Positions 1-12,034 are shown, counted from the stretch's first letter. The stretch: DNA of 64,000 nt from Terfezia claveryi (GCA_015179025.1 WHUX01000102.1:1-64000), one strand, 5' to 3'. The notes: generated from the sequence alone by a model not told the origin. Numbers and translations: made by a program.

Positions 1-1332
1 GTTGTGGCCATTGCCAACCGTCTCATCAGCAAAAGTTTCGACCTCGAATCAAGATACTGAAGCATTAGACAACCTAGAGGGTCGGCAAAAGTGGGAACTG
101 CGACAGAAGTGTCAAGATTAGTTCAGGGCCAGATGGAAAAGATAGCGTATGCTGCAGATGTACAAAAACGCATAATTGATGAATGGGGTGATGAAGATTT
201 TGAAGAAATGGAGGCAGATAGGAGTAATTTGGAGCTGGATCTCGCATACTCAACTATTCTTGTCCCTCTGTCCGAGGTTCATGAGAAATCTGAAAAAAGA
301 AAGGCAAACGCAGTGGAAGGCTGGTAGAGGCTTGGAGTAACAACTGGAGGAGGACCTCGGTGACCTCATGCCACCTTGGGCAGCAGAAGAATTCCTCAGG
401 GCTCTGGCCATTTTTGCTGAAAAAAACAAGAATATAGAAGCAGCTAAGGTCCTCATGAAGCAGAGAATCCAAGAACGACTTGCTGCTAAGAGGACAAAGA
501 AAGTACCATACCTAATATCAAGAGAGATGTCGCAGATAGGATCCTTACCGAGAAAAGGAGAGTTCGTCGAGGAAGACTACAGATGCAACCGCTGAGGGAG
601 TGATGAACAGAATCCGGGCTCATCTACACAGATCACATCGTCCGGGAACGATGTGATCACTGGGAATAATACTACAGGAAATAAGACGAATACTACTCCG
701 AAAGATAATGCCAACAAGACCTCTCCTGCCAGGCTCCTCATCCAAATCTCCTGCCCCAGTCATCTCAAAATCTCCTACCCACACCTTCCTCAAAATCTCC
801 TCCCAGGCTCCTCATCCAAATCTCCTGCCCCAAATCATCCTAAAATCTCCTGCCTAGGCTCCTCGTCCAAATCTCCTACCCCACATACTTCCTCAAAATC
901 TTCTACTCCAATCTTACGCAAAAAGGTCCACAAAAAAAAGAACAATTCTCTGGTGGAGGTAGTTTCCCAGGTGGACATATACGTAAGTGAAAGCGGCAGA
1001 TTAATAAGGAACTGCAGGTAAACGAAAAATTGTATCAAGGGAGGAAATTTCAGATACACATTCCTGTCATTAACTTGGATATAGATGAGGTAGTGGAGAG
1101 ATAAAAGAGGTTTAGTTGAAGATGAGGATAAAATGATGTAATTGTGGTCGAACAGGCAATTAAGGCTTGGTAAATAGAGAGGGGAAAGTGAGCATTGAGA
1201 TCATAAAGAGGAGGCTACAAAGATTGATGGACATGATTAAGGCCGAAATCAGAGAGGTGGAGGATTCAGACATGGGTGATTTCGAGGATGAGAACATGGT
1301 GCAGGACGAAGAGGATTTCGAGGACATGTAGT
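1..1332 (+). pseudogene. Decayed reading frame, unknown function
   Basis: No family is recognised. Coding-like stretches lie at 91-327, 368-595, 653-1019 and about 1195-1332, in different frames and separated by stops, so this is a broken gene or element ORF. The first parts are rich in charged, helix-prone residues. The middle (about 720-920) is a Ser/Pro-rich tandem repeat built on SSSKSPAP-like units. The end is strongly acidic (FEDENMVQDEEDFEDM) before a stop at 1330-1332. Acidic, proline-rich and helical segments would fit an ORF1/gag-like protein of a retroelement, but nothing in the sequence proves that. The left end runs off the window. Confidence 0.35.
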
Positions 1333-1389
1333 TTCATCTTTTTGTTTGAATTTTTTTACTTTTGAATTTAAGGCTTTCTTATAGAATAT

Positions 1390-2050
1390 ATTGTGTATTC
1401 ATGGAGTTATCCCGAGCGAACGTTTGACTGAGACCTTTGCCAGAGCCTTTAGCATATATATGTTAAAGGCCTCGGAAAGCTCTCATAAAGAAAAGACCTT
1501 TGTGAGAGCTCTGAGACCTTTGTGAGAGCTTCCTGAGACCTTTGTGAGAGCTTTCCTGAGACCTTTCGCGAAAATTCCCCGAATAGGCATATTGACCTAT
1601 ACCCTGCCCAGGATGAATATCTTTTGGATATTCACAAGAATCAAGGGCCTGCCGTGTCTTGAGACACGTGGCAGGCTCCAGCATATATATGTGTATTCGT
1701 GGAGTTATCCGAGCGAACGTTTGACTGAGACCTTTCCAGAGCCTTTAGCATATATATGTTAAAGGCCTCGGAAAGCTCTCACAAAGATTTGACTGAGACC
1801 TTTTGTGAGAGCTTTCCGAGACCTTTGTGAGAGCTTTCCGAGACCTTTCCGCGAAAATTCCCGAATAGGCATATTGACCTACATACCCTGCCCAGGATGA
1901 ATATCTTTTAGATATTCACAAGAATCAAGGGCCTGCCGCATGTCTTGAGACAGCAGGCAGGCTCCAGCATATATATGTGTGTTCGTGGAGTTATCCGGAG
2001 CGAACGTTTGACTGAGACCTTTTTGAGACCTTTTTGAGACCTTTGCGAGA
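1390..2050. repeat. Tandem repeat, ~290-300 bp unit, about 2.2 copies
   Basis: The phrase GTGGAGTTATCC followed by GAGCGAACGTTTGACTGAGACC recurs near 1400, 1697 and 1985. The material between (AGCATATATATGTTAAAGGCC, then CGAATAGGCATATTGACC, then CAAGGGCCTGCCG) is repeated in the same order. Inside each unit is a shorter subrepeat, GAGACCTTTGTGAGAGCTTTCC, present several times. Units differ by small indels. Confidence 0.85.
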
Positions 2051-2463
2051 CTTTTGGAATACTACAAGGTGTAGACATCTACAAGAACTACACAAGGGCC
2101 TTTATTACATTATAGGTCTTGTTGATTTGTCATATTACAATAAAAATCACAAGTGTTACAAGTTCGAGACCTCTAGGTTTTAGTTAAGGTTTAATGTTGA
2201 AACCTTTTTACGGTCTCGGTCAAGCGTTTGATGACTGTGCAAGTTTGCTTCTTCCCCCGTTTCTTATTGAAACCTCTTCAGATCCCACTCTTCTGATTCA
2301 ACCTATCGAAATTTCAATGAACCCCAGCACACGTCAGGGTAAGACTCACTTTCCTGCTATATATATGACTTACTAACTCTCATATACTAGACTCCTTAGG
2401 TGTCCTAGCTAGAATTCGAACCCTATACAGTTTCTGAAATATACAGGTAGGCTCTATGCCATC
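2051..2463. other. Spacer, no recognised gene
   Basis: AT-rich sequence between the satellite and the next reading frame. A 60-codon open frame at 2194-2376 has no recognisable features and is probably chance. A T/C-rich patch around 2240-2300 is the only visible bias. Confidence 0.4.
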
Positions 2464-4641
2464 ATGGATATGTATGCTGAAGGAGGAGGATTTAACTTAT
2501 GGACTTGTCTTCCTATTGCCCCACAAACCTCTAAAGAACTTACAGAAATGGACCAGCATAATCCCCCCCCTCTCCCACTCCAGCCCCATCTGCACTATTC
2601 CCCCAGTACCCCTCTACTTCAGCTCCACCAGTATGATACTTTCCCACATAGGCATCAACGCCCAATGTCGCCTGAGCCCTCCTCGGGCCATGATATTCAG
2701 GCTACCAATGTTCAAGCTCTGGTGGCAGCACAGGCTCAGGCACAAGCCATGCGTGAGTTCCTTGGTGCACTCGAACTCAGTCAACTAACTGGAGCTCGTA
2801 AGTGCAATGAATAACCTCACGTTGATGCTTCCTTGCTGATATTCACACAAGCCCCGCCAGTCTTCTATGAATTTTTCAACATGCTTCCCCCTCAACTCCA
2901 GAATATTTTGCTACCTATAGATCCAGCACTTTTTTCAAATACTCCATCTAGAGTATCACCTGGCCCCGAATTTAAGCATCCCAAATTCAAGTCCAAACAA
3001 GGTACTAATATCCAGCCAAAGCCCAAATCATTGGTCTACCTAATTTTGCCTTCCTCATGCTTTGAAGATCGACGAGAAGTCCCAGCTCTTCCCCAAGGAT
3101 ATATGCCAGTCTCGGAGGATAATGAAGAACCTGAGCTTATCCACCGTACACCCGAGTCAGATGAACTTGACTGGAATTATCTCAGTAAGTTATCGGAGTC
3201 TCAAAGATTGGCAATCCGGTCTGGATATAACCCAGATGACCACGCCGAAGTTTGTGCACATCGACGTTATGTCTATCAGTGTGCCTACGATAATAGTTTC
3301 TTTCTCCGGCAACCATAGCGCAAATTCAGTTTGGAACAAAAAAGGTCATGTGTTCGTAAGATCTTCAAAGCAGCAGAGGCAAAATATGGATTCGATAAAG
3401 TATTGGTGGAAGATTTATGCAAATGTATTTGCAAAACAAATGTCAAAAATGATAACCACCGAGGGTGGCCATATGTACCAGACCCACAGCCTCCCACTTC
3501 TGATGCTCCACAAAGCAACTTATGATCCTCTTCTCCAGTGGCACCAGTGAGGAGAATAGGCAACCCGCTAACTAAAAAGCAAAATCCGCTAACCAAAAAG
3601 CAAAATACAAGCTCAAAAAGACCAGCTCTGCCAGCTGCCACAATGAAGGAGAAATCTATCTAACCAGCCCATGATGCAATCCAACTAGCCCATAATACAT
3701 TCACTTATCAACAACATCAAGTCGTCGTTCAAACTAATAACACTTCTTCCCCTGTATTGCAAAGTGAAAGTCAGGTAATGTCTCTGCCTCATTCCATGAA
3801 AATATAACTCCATAGTAATACCGATGTCTAGCAAACTGTACATGAAACTGAGGTTAATGACTCACAAGCTCACTCACAAGCTCAGCTCCATACCACAACT
3901 TTGATATCTTCTACTCCACCACCATTCAATCAGAACCAACAATGCAACTCTGTGGACGTTAGTCTTGATGAATATCAATCTAGTCAAACTCTTGAGGTTG
4001 CCAAACATTATGCTAATTTGCAATCTCTTCGACGCCCTTCCCCTTCGTTTTCCCAACTGGATTCCTTCTTCCTGGTACAGCAAATCCCCGATAGTCAAAA
4101 GAGCTGTAGATCTCCAGCTGAACTCGAAGCAGCTCTGGTACTTAGCTCACTGAGTACTATAGATAATGCTTCATCTCACACAAACCCCGGTACCCTTGTG
4201 ACCTTATCACAACCTAATTCACTAAAGGTATATTCTTCTGATTCTCAAAATGAACATATACTGATCATTTTAAATTTTTTATAGAGATAGTCTTCCTCTT
4301 TAATTGAACCACCACTGAAAAAACGTCGTAGCTGTCCTAAGAAAACCTTTACTACGATGGATGTCATACTACAACCACAAGCCAATGTGCCAGATTGTGA
4401 ATCACCAGAGAGTGATATTGATGAGACCCAATTAATGGAAGCCAGACCTGATACAATTCATATTTCTAGTACTCACAACCATTAAGGAACTCGGACTAAC
4501 CGCAAATCCAGTGCCAAAGTCATAGAAGAGCTGGCATATAAGCATCAAGAAACCTCTGCTAAAAACAGAATCGAGGCACTCCGCAATGGGAAAGTCAAAC
4601 TACAGAATAAAAAGGTTTCTGGACGGTCTCAGGGAATGTAG
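2464..4641 (+). pseudogene. Long decayed ORF with nuclear-localisation-like motif
   Basis: One frame can be followed from ATG 2464 to about 4641 (roughly 726 codons). It is cut by about ten in-frame stops, among them 2812, 3316, 3523 and 4282. Many could derive from CAG, CAA, CGA or TGG by C-to-T or G-to-A changes. The N-terminal third is Pro/Gln-rich. A conserved-looking middle (about 2960-3520) reads as folded protein. The C-terminal part is Ser/Gln-rich and carries PPLKKRRSCPKK, a classical NLS-like basic cluster, then a basic tail. No catalytic motif is visible. It lies directly upstream of a LINE ORF2, so it could be that element's ORF1, but the two are separated by a satellite and the LINE looks 5'-truncated, so the link is unproven. 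Confidence 0.45.
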
Positions 4642-4714
4642 GCCAGGTCTACTAAAGGTCAATAAGATTGTTGCGGCATTGTTATTTGTGTGTTTTTTGA
4701 TTTGAATTTGCTTT

Positions 4715-4995
4715 GAGACCTTTTTTTTGCTTCTATTGGAGTCTTTTGCTAAGTTTCCGTAGGGTTAAATTTAAATTCACACGAGACATTTATATGGCTT
4801 CTATTCGAGTCTTTTGCTAGGTTACCATAGAGTTAAATTTAAATTCACACGAGACATTTATATGGCTTCTATTCGAGTCCTTTGCCAGGTTTCCGTAGAG
4901 TGAATTTACATGAGATATTACATTGTCTTCTATTTGAGTCCTTTGCCAGGTTTCTGTGTAGTGAATTTACATAAGATTTTGTATTGGCTTCTGTC
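4715..4995. repeat. Tandem repeat, ~65-73 bp unit, about 4 copies
   Basis: The unit begins GGCTTCTATTCGAGTCYTTTG, continues with GGTTWCCRTAGAGT and ends with an ACACGAGACAT-type segment. It recurs near 4727, 4797, 4865 and 4927 with increasing divergence. The phrase GAGACC, also seen in the 1390-2050 satellite, continues to about 5200. Confidence 0.75.
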
Positions 4996-5215
4996 ACGAG
5001 CCCTAGTAGTGACTTCACTAGTGAGACCTATGTAAAGTTTCCATAGGACGGAGATTATAATATGCGAAACCTAAACAAAGTTTTGTTCGAAACCTCAAAA
5101 GGTTTATCTGAAACTACCAAAAGTTTCCGAGTAGACCTTTGGAGGTTTCCCACACAATTGTTGATGCGAAACCTCTTTTGGTCTCACTCTTGAGACCTGA
5201 CCAAATGAACCACAG

Positions 5216-8200
5216 TGTACGGGATATATTGCGAATAGATACCATAAGGGCTCATGCCAGAATCTTAGCTACAACATCAATTTCATAAAGCTGGATTCAC
5301 TAACAGTCATAGGTGTCTACCTCAATAGAAAAGATTCAACCTTAGTACTACTTTCAGAACTCAACAGCATCCCAACAGACAACCATACACTGGTACTAGG
5401 AGATTTTAATGCACATCACCCACTATGGGGAGGTAAGTGTACAAATTGCAGCAATATGGTCCAAGAATGGATGGAGTCCAACCACCTCACTCAAATGGTC
5501 CACTACCAAGCACACTCGTACCAGCAGGGCAGTGGAAAAAGCCTTTTAGATTTAGTTTTTAAAGTAACAGAAATTTCATAGAAAGAATCACCATTGTACC
5601 TCTTAGGGATCTGTTCAGACTACACAGTCATTTTAGGATACATCAATGCCACCTTACCAAAAATACGGCAATACAAAACTATCGATTGGAATTGGTGGCA
5701 GAAGTACATAGGAGATGAAGGTAAACAAGTGAACACTCTACCTGAGGAAAGCCCTTTTGCAGCAACCTACTTCCAGGAGGCCTACCAACACCTTAAAGAG
5801 TTAGTCCAAGAACACCTGATCCTAAAATTAGCATCCTGGCATAGCAAAAAGTGGTGGGACGCAGAAGTACAGATACAGATAGAAAGAACAAAAGAAGCAG
5901 GCAAGGAAGGAGGGGAAGGGTATCAAGAGGAAAGATGCAGGTTCTGAAAGCTAATCAGGAGGAAAAAACAAGTGTGCTGGAAGAAATTCCTGGAAGAGCA
6001 AGGTCAAAGACACCCATGGGACGTCGTAAGAGTAGCAAGAGATCCTTTTAAGTTTATCCCAATGATGGGAGTTCTAATCGATAAAGACAAAAAGACCCTT
6101 TCGACAGACCAGGAAAAGTTACAAGCTTTTCAGAAACACTATCTTGTAATAAAAGATCACTCTACCACACCTCCTCCTACACTAGTAATTGCTGAGTCCT
6201 CGATACATTACCAAACAGCAGATCAACGAACAGTCCTAAAAGTACTACAAGCTCTAAGCAAGACGTCCAACTATTCAGTTGCAGAACCAGACCTCATCTC
6301 TTACTGCTTTATCAAGATGATCAAGGACACACCCCTAGGTGTGGCTCTAATTAACAATATAGCTAGAGTAGTGGAAGGCAAAGTGTCCCCTCCACTATCA
6401 TGGAGAAACCTCTCCATAATCATGATCCCAAAGCCAGGAAAGAACTACTTGGAGGTAAAGGGATGGAGGCTAATAGTCCTTTCCAATACTATAGGCAAGA
6501 TCCTGGAGAAGCTGATAGGTAATGAGCTCCAACACACAACAAACCTCTTCCATCCTCTACAATACGGCTCACGCAAAGGCAGATTAGCTATCGACGCAAT
6601 GATGCTCACCATGTCAACAGTAGAGAAAGCCATACAAGACAAGAAGAAAGCTACACTACTAGAAAAGAATATAGTCTCAGCATTCAATAATATAAGAACC
6701 AACAAAATTCTGGACATCCTGGTCAAAAACAACATTCCACACAAGACAGTACAGTTCATCAACAAGTTCCTACAACCCCAATCCTTTCTAGTTCTCTGGG
6801 ATAGCCATATTAGAGGAGAAGCCCAGATGGACCACAGGGCCCTCTAGGGCAGTCCGCTCTCAACAGTCCTCTGGCTCATATACATAGGCAACATCTTCAA
6901 CAAAGCCACAATCGCACACCCAAGCTCTTCACAAGGCCACCCTAGAAATACAAGAGCTAATATGACATTGGCAAGGATCCCAAAGCTAATACTCTATAGT
7001 ATCCAGCTATTTTCATACGTTGATAATATAAACCCCCTGATCATAAGCAGCCTCAGCACTAGGGTACACAACAAGCTAGTCGAACAAGTTACCCACACAT
7101 TAGACTCAGTAGCAAAAGAGGATAAGCTCCTATAAGATCCAAACAAGGAATCCAGGCTTGACTTCCATAATAAAGGCAAGATCAGTTACTGCAAGATACT
7201 AGGAATCACAGTAGCTAGCAACTTCTCATGGAAAAGCCATATCAAACAAATGATACTCAAAGTGACTAGCATGTTAAAGGTACTAACTAGTTTAGGCAAC
7301 CAGAATGGAGGATTAAGCCCAATGAGCCTCAGATCCCTTTACACAGGATGTATACGAAGCATCTTGATATAGGGAGCTGAGCTCTGGAATTCACATCAAG
7401 GACTCCTACAACCTATGCAACGCCTCAAGTACTAAGCCCTAGAGAAGATCACGGGAGGTTACCCTAGCTTAAGCCACCAAACGCTAGGCTGGATTGCAAA
7501 TATTGAACCCCTCCAAGACAAGATAGAGGATATGAAGTACTGCTAGGTAGTGAGAGTAGTCAGAACAGGTGACCAGCAGATAAAAATCTATGTCAAAGAC
7601 AACATTTCATGGCTGGCCAGCAAGAACCTATACTAGACAAGGACTCCAATATCAGAAGCTTTCTATCTAAGCGGGGTAGACCTCACCGAACTATCTTGTG
7701 GTAACAGGGAGGACACTATACCCTTCCCACTAATCTATAGGGTAATCATAGACCCCAAATCCGAGCTTTCCAAGCACCTAGGTTATTGGGCAGCAGATAT
7801 AGACTCGATCCAAGAAGAGGGTTGAAGAGTGTGCTATACGGATGGCATGGGAAGAAAAGGTTTAGTAGCAAGTAGAGTCCACAGTGAGGACAGGACAGAA
7901 GGCTCCCCCAATGATTATAGAGACTACCTAGGAGACCGAGCTACAATAGTAGATGGTGAACTCTTCGCAATGCAACTAGCTCTCCATAAGGAAGACACGG
8001 ATATGCTAGCAATCTTATCAGATTCCCAAGTAGCAATCTAGGCAGTCTTAAACATGAGTTTAGGCTCTCCCCCCAGATCAGGCATCGAAAGCAGTATCAA
8101 GTCCCTCTTAACAAGCAACCTACATAGGGACACACAGATATCTTGGGTCAGGGGCCACCTAGGCATTCTAGGTAATGAGAAGGCAGACCGGACCGCAAGC

Positions 8201-8965
8201 CTCCAGTCACATTTGGGGGAATAAACAGGCTACGAGCAGATAATTATAGAAAGGGGTCTCCGAGCGTCCTCTAAAGCTACGTGGAAGGAAGCGAGAACCA
8301 GAGGAGGGCATGGTATGAGAAGGATGGAATAGAACCGCTATGCCCTTTCAGCCTACACCTAGTTACAATTGAACAGAGGCCCACAGAAAAGTTGGCTCCA
8401 CCATATTGGCAAAGCAGACTCAGCAGAATGCACATGCAGACACCCTATGGAGATAGGCGAGCATATCATCTTCAAGTGCCTACGTTTCGATCGCCAATGG
8501 AGAGTACTATTAGTGGAAAAGAGGAACTAGGAGGATCTTGACAAACTGGATTGGAGAAAGGAGGGGGAGGAAACATATGAGGCTACGGAGGCTTTTTTCG
8601 GGCTCTTATTCCGAGAGCTCATATAGTACAGTCAATTTATTACGAGTCCCCTTTATGCCATGTACAGTCACAGTTTCATAGTCATTACGAGTCCCCTTTA
8701 TCTATAGTTCTTATTCGAGTTATTCACAGTCATAGTTTTACAGTTGGTTCAGAAGGTGAGCTCAGTCAGGCTCTCAAGTCATTAGCTAAATCCGTTAGTG
8801 ACAGCATGGGGCAGTGTCTCTTTTGTCCTATTTATTCTATTTAGTTTGTGCGGGTCTGGCAGATTAACTTGCCTCACTCTTGAATCCACCAGGCTTCCGC
8901 GTGGCTCCTCATAGTCCCCCCTACGGGGCTGCATAGGAGTACTGAGTATTTGATAAAAAAAATAA
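5216..8965 (+). mobile_element. LINE copy 1 (Tad/I-like, RNase H-bearing), 5'-truncated
   Basis: A non-LTR retrotransposon copy. Sequence homologous to LINE ORF2 starts abruptly in the middle of the endonuclease near 5216 and runs through reverse transcriptase, RNase H and a C-terminal CCHC-like cluster. It is followed by a 3' UTR (8630-8940) and an A-rich tail (TTTGATAAAAAAAATAAATA). The last ~190 bp (about 8760-8950) match the 3' ends of the other LINE copies at 15780-15985 and, on the minus strand, 28266-28480, 34729-34802 and 35469-35690. Missing N-terminal endonuclease and the A-rich end fit target-primed reverse transcription with 5' truncation. Confidence 0.85.
5220..8626 (+). pseudogene. 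LINE ORF2: endonuclease / RT / RNase H, inactivated
   Basis: Domains in order: C-terminal half of an EEP endonuclease (LGDFNAHHPLWGG near 5395, then LLDLVF and a SDYTVI segment); reverse transcriptase (5972-7200); RNase H (YTDGMG near 7835, DGELFAMQLAL, LSDSQVAI, GNEKADRT near 8175); and a terminal Cys/His cluster (CTCRHPMEIGEHIIFKC near 8430). The catalytic RT residues look lost: the first motif reads VSAFNNI where the family has an Asp (AFDN-type), and the Y-x-D-D box reads YVDNI. Many TAG/TGA/TAA codons interrupt the frame. Its product would copy LINE RNA at a nicked target; this copy cannot. Confidence is high for family and low for exact ends. Confidence 0.85.
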
Positions 8966-10137
8966 ATACCTACTTGCAGGCTCTATTATATCATAATGTC
9001 TATATTTTAGATATAAATAAAAATGGAGAGACCAAATACTAAAAGCTTAACAAAGCTCTATATGGGCTAAAACAAGTAACGTATGTGTGATTTAAGATAC
9101 TATAGAAGATCTTGGCACTTATAGGACTCTATTAATGTATTAGAGATGAAGGAATCTATACAAACTATTATAATTCTTTCATTCTTAGAACTCATCTTAT
9201 TAATCTTATAAGAATTTTACCTAATGAGACAATACCTAAAGAATTCAAAGAAAAAATTGAGAAAAAAATTAAGCTTAAAAAATGTGGGAATCCAGAAAAA
9301 CTCCTAGGAATTGAGCTTAAGTGGAACAATACAAATATGGAAGTGGTAATAACCTAAAAAGCACTTATAGAGACAATGGCCTTAAAATACTTCATCTATG
9401 GTAAACTGCAATATAAGATTTCCTTACCCATTAATCTAGAAGTATACAGTAACTCTAATGACTATTTCAAAGATACTAAGAAATATTAAGCACTTATAGA
9501 AGGTCTACTTTATATTGTAAGAATAACAATACCTAAGATATCTATCTATATCAACCTTTTAGAATGGTGAGTATCTAAACCTTCTACAACAAATTATAAA
9601 CCTGCCTTAATTATTCTATCATATCTCAAGAACACTAAGTATTTAGGACTAATTCTATATAAACCTATAGATTTACACCTTATTATATATATAGATATAT
9701 CCTATCGTAATAAACAAGTAAAATCCTAAACAAGAGTACACATGACTCTTGATGATCAACTAGTAGGATGGTACAGTTGCTATCAGGATACTGTATCCTT
9801 GTCAATCACTGAAGCAGAATATATTGCTACATATAAAGGAGCCAACGATGCAGCTTGAGTACAACAACTTCTAGATGAACTTGGATTATTACTAAAACCT
9901 ACAGTAAAAACAGATAGTGAAGGAACCTTCAACCTAGCTCATACCTCTCACTGTTTCAGACGAACTAGGCATATTGAACATCGATACCACTATCTACACC
10001 AACAAGTACAAGCAGAAAAATTAGCCATAACAACTATTCCAGGCAAGGAAAATCCAGCGGATATTCTTTCCAAAATTACGCCCATGGTTACCATTAAAAA
10101 ATGGCAAGACCGGTGGATGAGATTGGCAGAGTAGAGG
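8966..10137 (+). pseudogene. Copia-type RT/RNase H remnant
   Basis: A degenerate Ty1/copia pol 3' end. ALYGLKQ near 9050 is the RT-associated block of copia elements. A segment LLGIELKWN (about 9300) follows. The RNase H region contains SLSITEAEYIA (about 9800), a spaced Asp-rich TDSEGTFNLAH, and HIEHRYHYLHQ before NPADILSK, the usual end of copia RNase H. Several stops interrupt the frame. The A/T-rich first two thirds are much more decayed than the last 350 bp. It is followed immediately by a polypurine stretch (GAGTAGAGGAGGG) and an LTR start at 10142. It is a different lineage from the copia at 16335. Confidence 0.8.
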
Positions 10138-10141
10138 AGGG

Positions 10142-10349
10142 TGTAGGAAATACTCTTCCAATGCATGTGCAAACATGTGAGTACGTCAACAACATGTGGA
10201 CATAGAGGCATGTGGATAAGAAGTCATATGACAAGCATGTGTGAATACGGAGGAGATATGTATATATAGACTGCTAGAACCCCTTAAGGCAGAGATATAG
10301 ATCAATCAAGCAATACATCTCTCTTACAGATCAATCCCCAATATCTACG
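10142..10349 (+). repeat. Short LTR of the copia remnant (3' LTR)
   Basis: It begins TGTAGGAAATACTC directly after a purine-rich tract (GAGGAGGG), as 3' LTRs do. It contains a TATATATAGACTGC promoter-like block near 10260 and ends near ATATCTACG, an imperfect inverse of the TGTAG start. The end position is inferred from this TGTAG/CTACG symmetry. Confidence 0.55.
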
Positions 10350-10489
10350 TCCCTATCCTGAATATCCCATAATCCTTACGACTTCAACTTCAAGAAACGT
10401 GTCCTGGCGCCCTTGCTGATAGAAATCCTCGAAGTACAGGTAGAAGACAGGAAATATGAGCGATCGCAATAAACAAAGAAACAGATATG

Positions 10490-11424
10490 AGTGAGACCTA
10501 TGCCCGAGAGAAAGTAAGGGACTGTGTTTTCAATTCGGCCCCACCAGATGGCAGTAGAGGAAGCCAAAGTAGGCCTCAACCGCGTCCCATCTCTCTCTGT
10601 CCTCCGTCCCATCTCTCTCTGTCCTCCTCGTCGATCCATATGGGAGGATCCAAATCCTCCCAATTTTTGACCGCCCCTACGGCGTCTCTTTGTGTCTTGA
10701 CCTCGGGGCAGTCGAAGGTTATGTGCCGGCCGTCTTGTAGGCCGTGCCCGCATGAGCAGGAAGAGGAGCCTGCCTTCTTGATATGATGGAACAAGCTTCT
10801 CTGGAGCCCCCGGTCTGTGCGTAGCCACTTGTACGCCGAGAGAGCGTGGCGACCCCATTCGGATCTCCTGACGCCGTACCCTTTGAAAGACCTGAAGGAG
10901 CCACGGTGGGCCTTGGAGCGTTGTCGGATGCCCCCTTACGTAAGAGATCTGGCCGAGAGCTGATCCAAAGGGCGCTAGCCTGTCAGCTCGTTCGTTCCCA
11001 GGGATGGCGATCCCTGGCGATGTGGGCTCGAACCCAGGCGATGTTGGTGTCGAGAGCGTTGCGGTGTCTCTCGGCTAGTAGGCTGCTGATGTCTGATTCG
11101 ATGGCGCTCCTGGGGGGCCCTCCGAACAGCCATTGAGGGATGACGAGATGGCGTCCTGGGAATCGGAGAGTATGGGAACCATCGATGTGTCCCTGTGGGC
11201 TGCTACAGCCAGAGATATGGTTTTGCGTTCGTCGTCAGCGACGGTGGACTCGGTGCCTAGGTAGGAGTGTGCTTCGGTCGGGGGTTCCCCGCTTCGGTCC
11301 TCTGAATAGAACGCGGCGGCGTGGTGGCCTGCTCTCCTCGTCCCGTCTGTGTAGCAGACTCTCCATCCTTTGTCTAGTTGTGTGCCAATTCTGGCCAGCC
11401 AGTGTGCCCTAGGTATTGGCGGTT
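10490..11424 (-). pseudogene. LINE copy 2, RNase H and C-terminal fragment
   Basis: Read on the minus strand, the fragment opens with GWRVCYTDG (about 11365-11340), the RNase H start seen in the other LINE copies. It continues with ADDERKTISLAVAA and LSDSQDAI, and a region corresponding to GNERADRL. It ends with the CSCGHGLQDGRHITFDC cluster (about 10750-10695). A short duplication (RERWDGGQREM) disrupts the C-terminus near 10600. No poly-A tail can be seen at its low-coordinate end. The 5' side abuts an LTR at about 11430. The sequence is GC-rich and less mutated than copy 1. Confidence 0.75.
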
Positions 11425-11431
11425 GAGGGCG

Positions 11432-11866
11432 TTAGGAATAGGAATAGCAACGGGCGAGCGGAGAGATCCAAGTGTCCACCGAAGGAAGGTGAGTTGGTCA
11501 CTGGAGAGAGAAATATGGAAGATGTTCGCATACACAGTGAGTGCATGTATTGTATTGAGTGAAGTGATTACTTCTGTTACCCCGAACAAGTAGGAACATG
11601 AACGAGATATATATACATGTATGAGCGTACATCTAAAGCGTGAAGAAGAAGGAGAAGCACATGTCCGTTGCAAGGGTATAGCTAGGCATGAAGCAACGAT
11701 ATGAGTGCGAGCAAGGTGTGAGTACGCAATATGATGTGCAAGCCGCTGCGAGCCGTATAGCTAAGCAGGAAGCACGCATATGATGTGCAAGCCGCTGACG
11801 GCTACATATGGTATAGGTAGCAAGGCATGGGCGGAATGAACGGAATGTACTACATTCATTCTAACA
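11432..11866 (-). repeat. Solo LTR-like sequence of a copia family, minus orientation
   Basis: Read on the minus strand it starts TGTTAGAATGAATGTAG and contains CATTCCGCCCATGCCTTGCT, shared with the LTRs of the copia at 16335 and 22575. It also has the CTCGTTCATG segment common to those LTRs and ends in a TCTCTCCGCTCGCC block shared with the fragment at 24095-24430. It belongs to a sister family of the 530-bp LTRs, not the same one. Confidence 0.7.
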
Positions 11867-11884
11867 AGGGGTTTGGGAGGAGGG
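11867..11884 (+). promoter_or_regulatory. Polypurine tract between two inverted LTRs
   Basis: AGGGGTTTGGGAGGAGGG lies immediately before a TGTTAG LTR start, in the position and composition of the plus-strand primer of a copia element (compare GCTGAGGAGGGG before 22575). Confidence 0.55.
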
Positions 11885-12034
11885 TGTTAGAATGAATGCA
11901 GTACATTCCGTTCTTTCCGCCCATGCCTTGCTATATCTCATGCAGCCGTCTTCATCTTCAGGCTTGCACATCATATGCAAGCAACGGACTGCACATCTGG
12001 CTTGCAGATCATATGGCAAGCAACGGCTTCGGCC
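11885..12034 (+). repeat. LTR fragment of the same copia family, plus orientation
   Basis: TGTTAGAATGAATGCAG, then CGCCCATGCCTTGCTATAT and repeated GCTTGCARATCATATGGCAAGCAACGG units. Homology stops near 12034, where hAT-derived sequence begins. It faces the minus-strand LTR 18 bp away. Confidence 0.7.

Noticed and set aside
2395..2430. tRNA-like B box (GGGTTCGAATTC on the minus strand)
   Set aside because: No matching A box or cloverleaf stems at the right distances.
10376..10858. 160-codon minus-strand ORF as a separate gene
   Set aside because: Its reading frame is out of phase with the LINE CSCGHG cluster in the same DNA; it is a frame shadow of LINE copy 2.
11010..11035. GGCTCGAACCCAGG as a tRNA T-arm
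   Set aside because: It lies in LINE RNase H coding sequence and no acceptor or anticodon stem can be formed.
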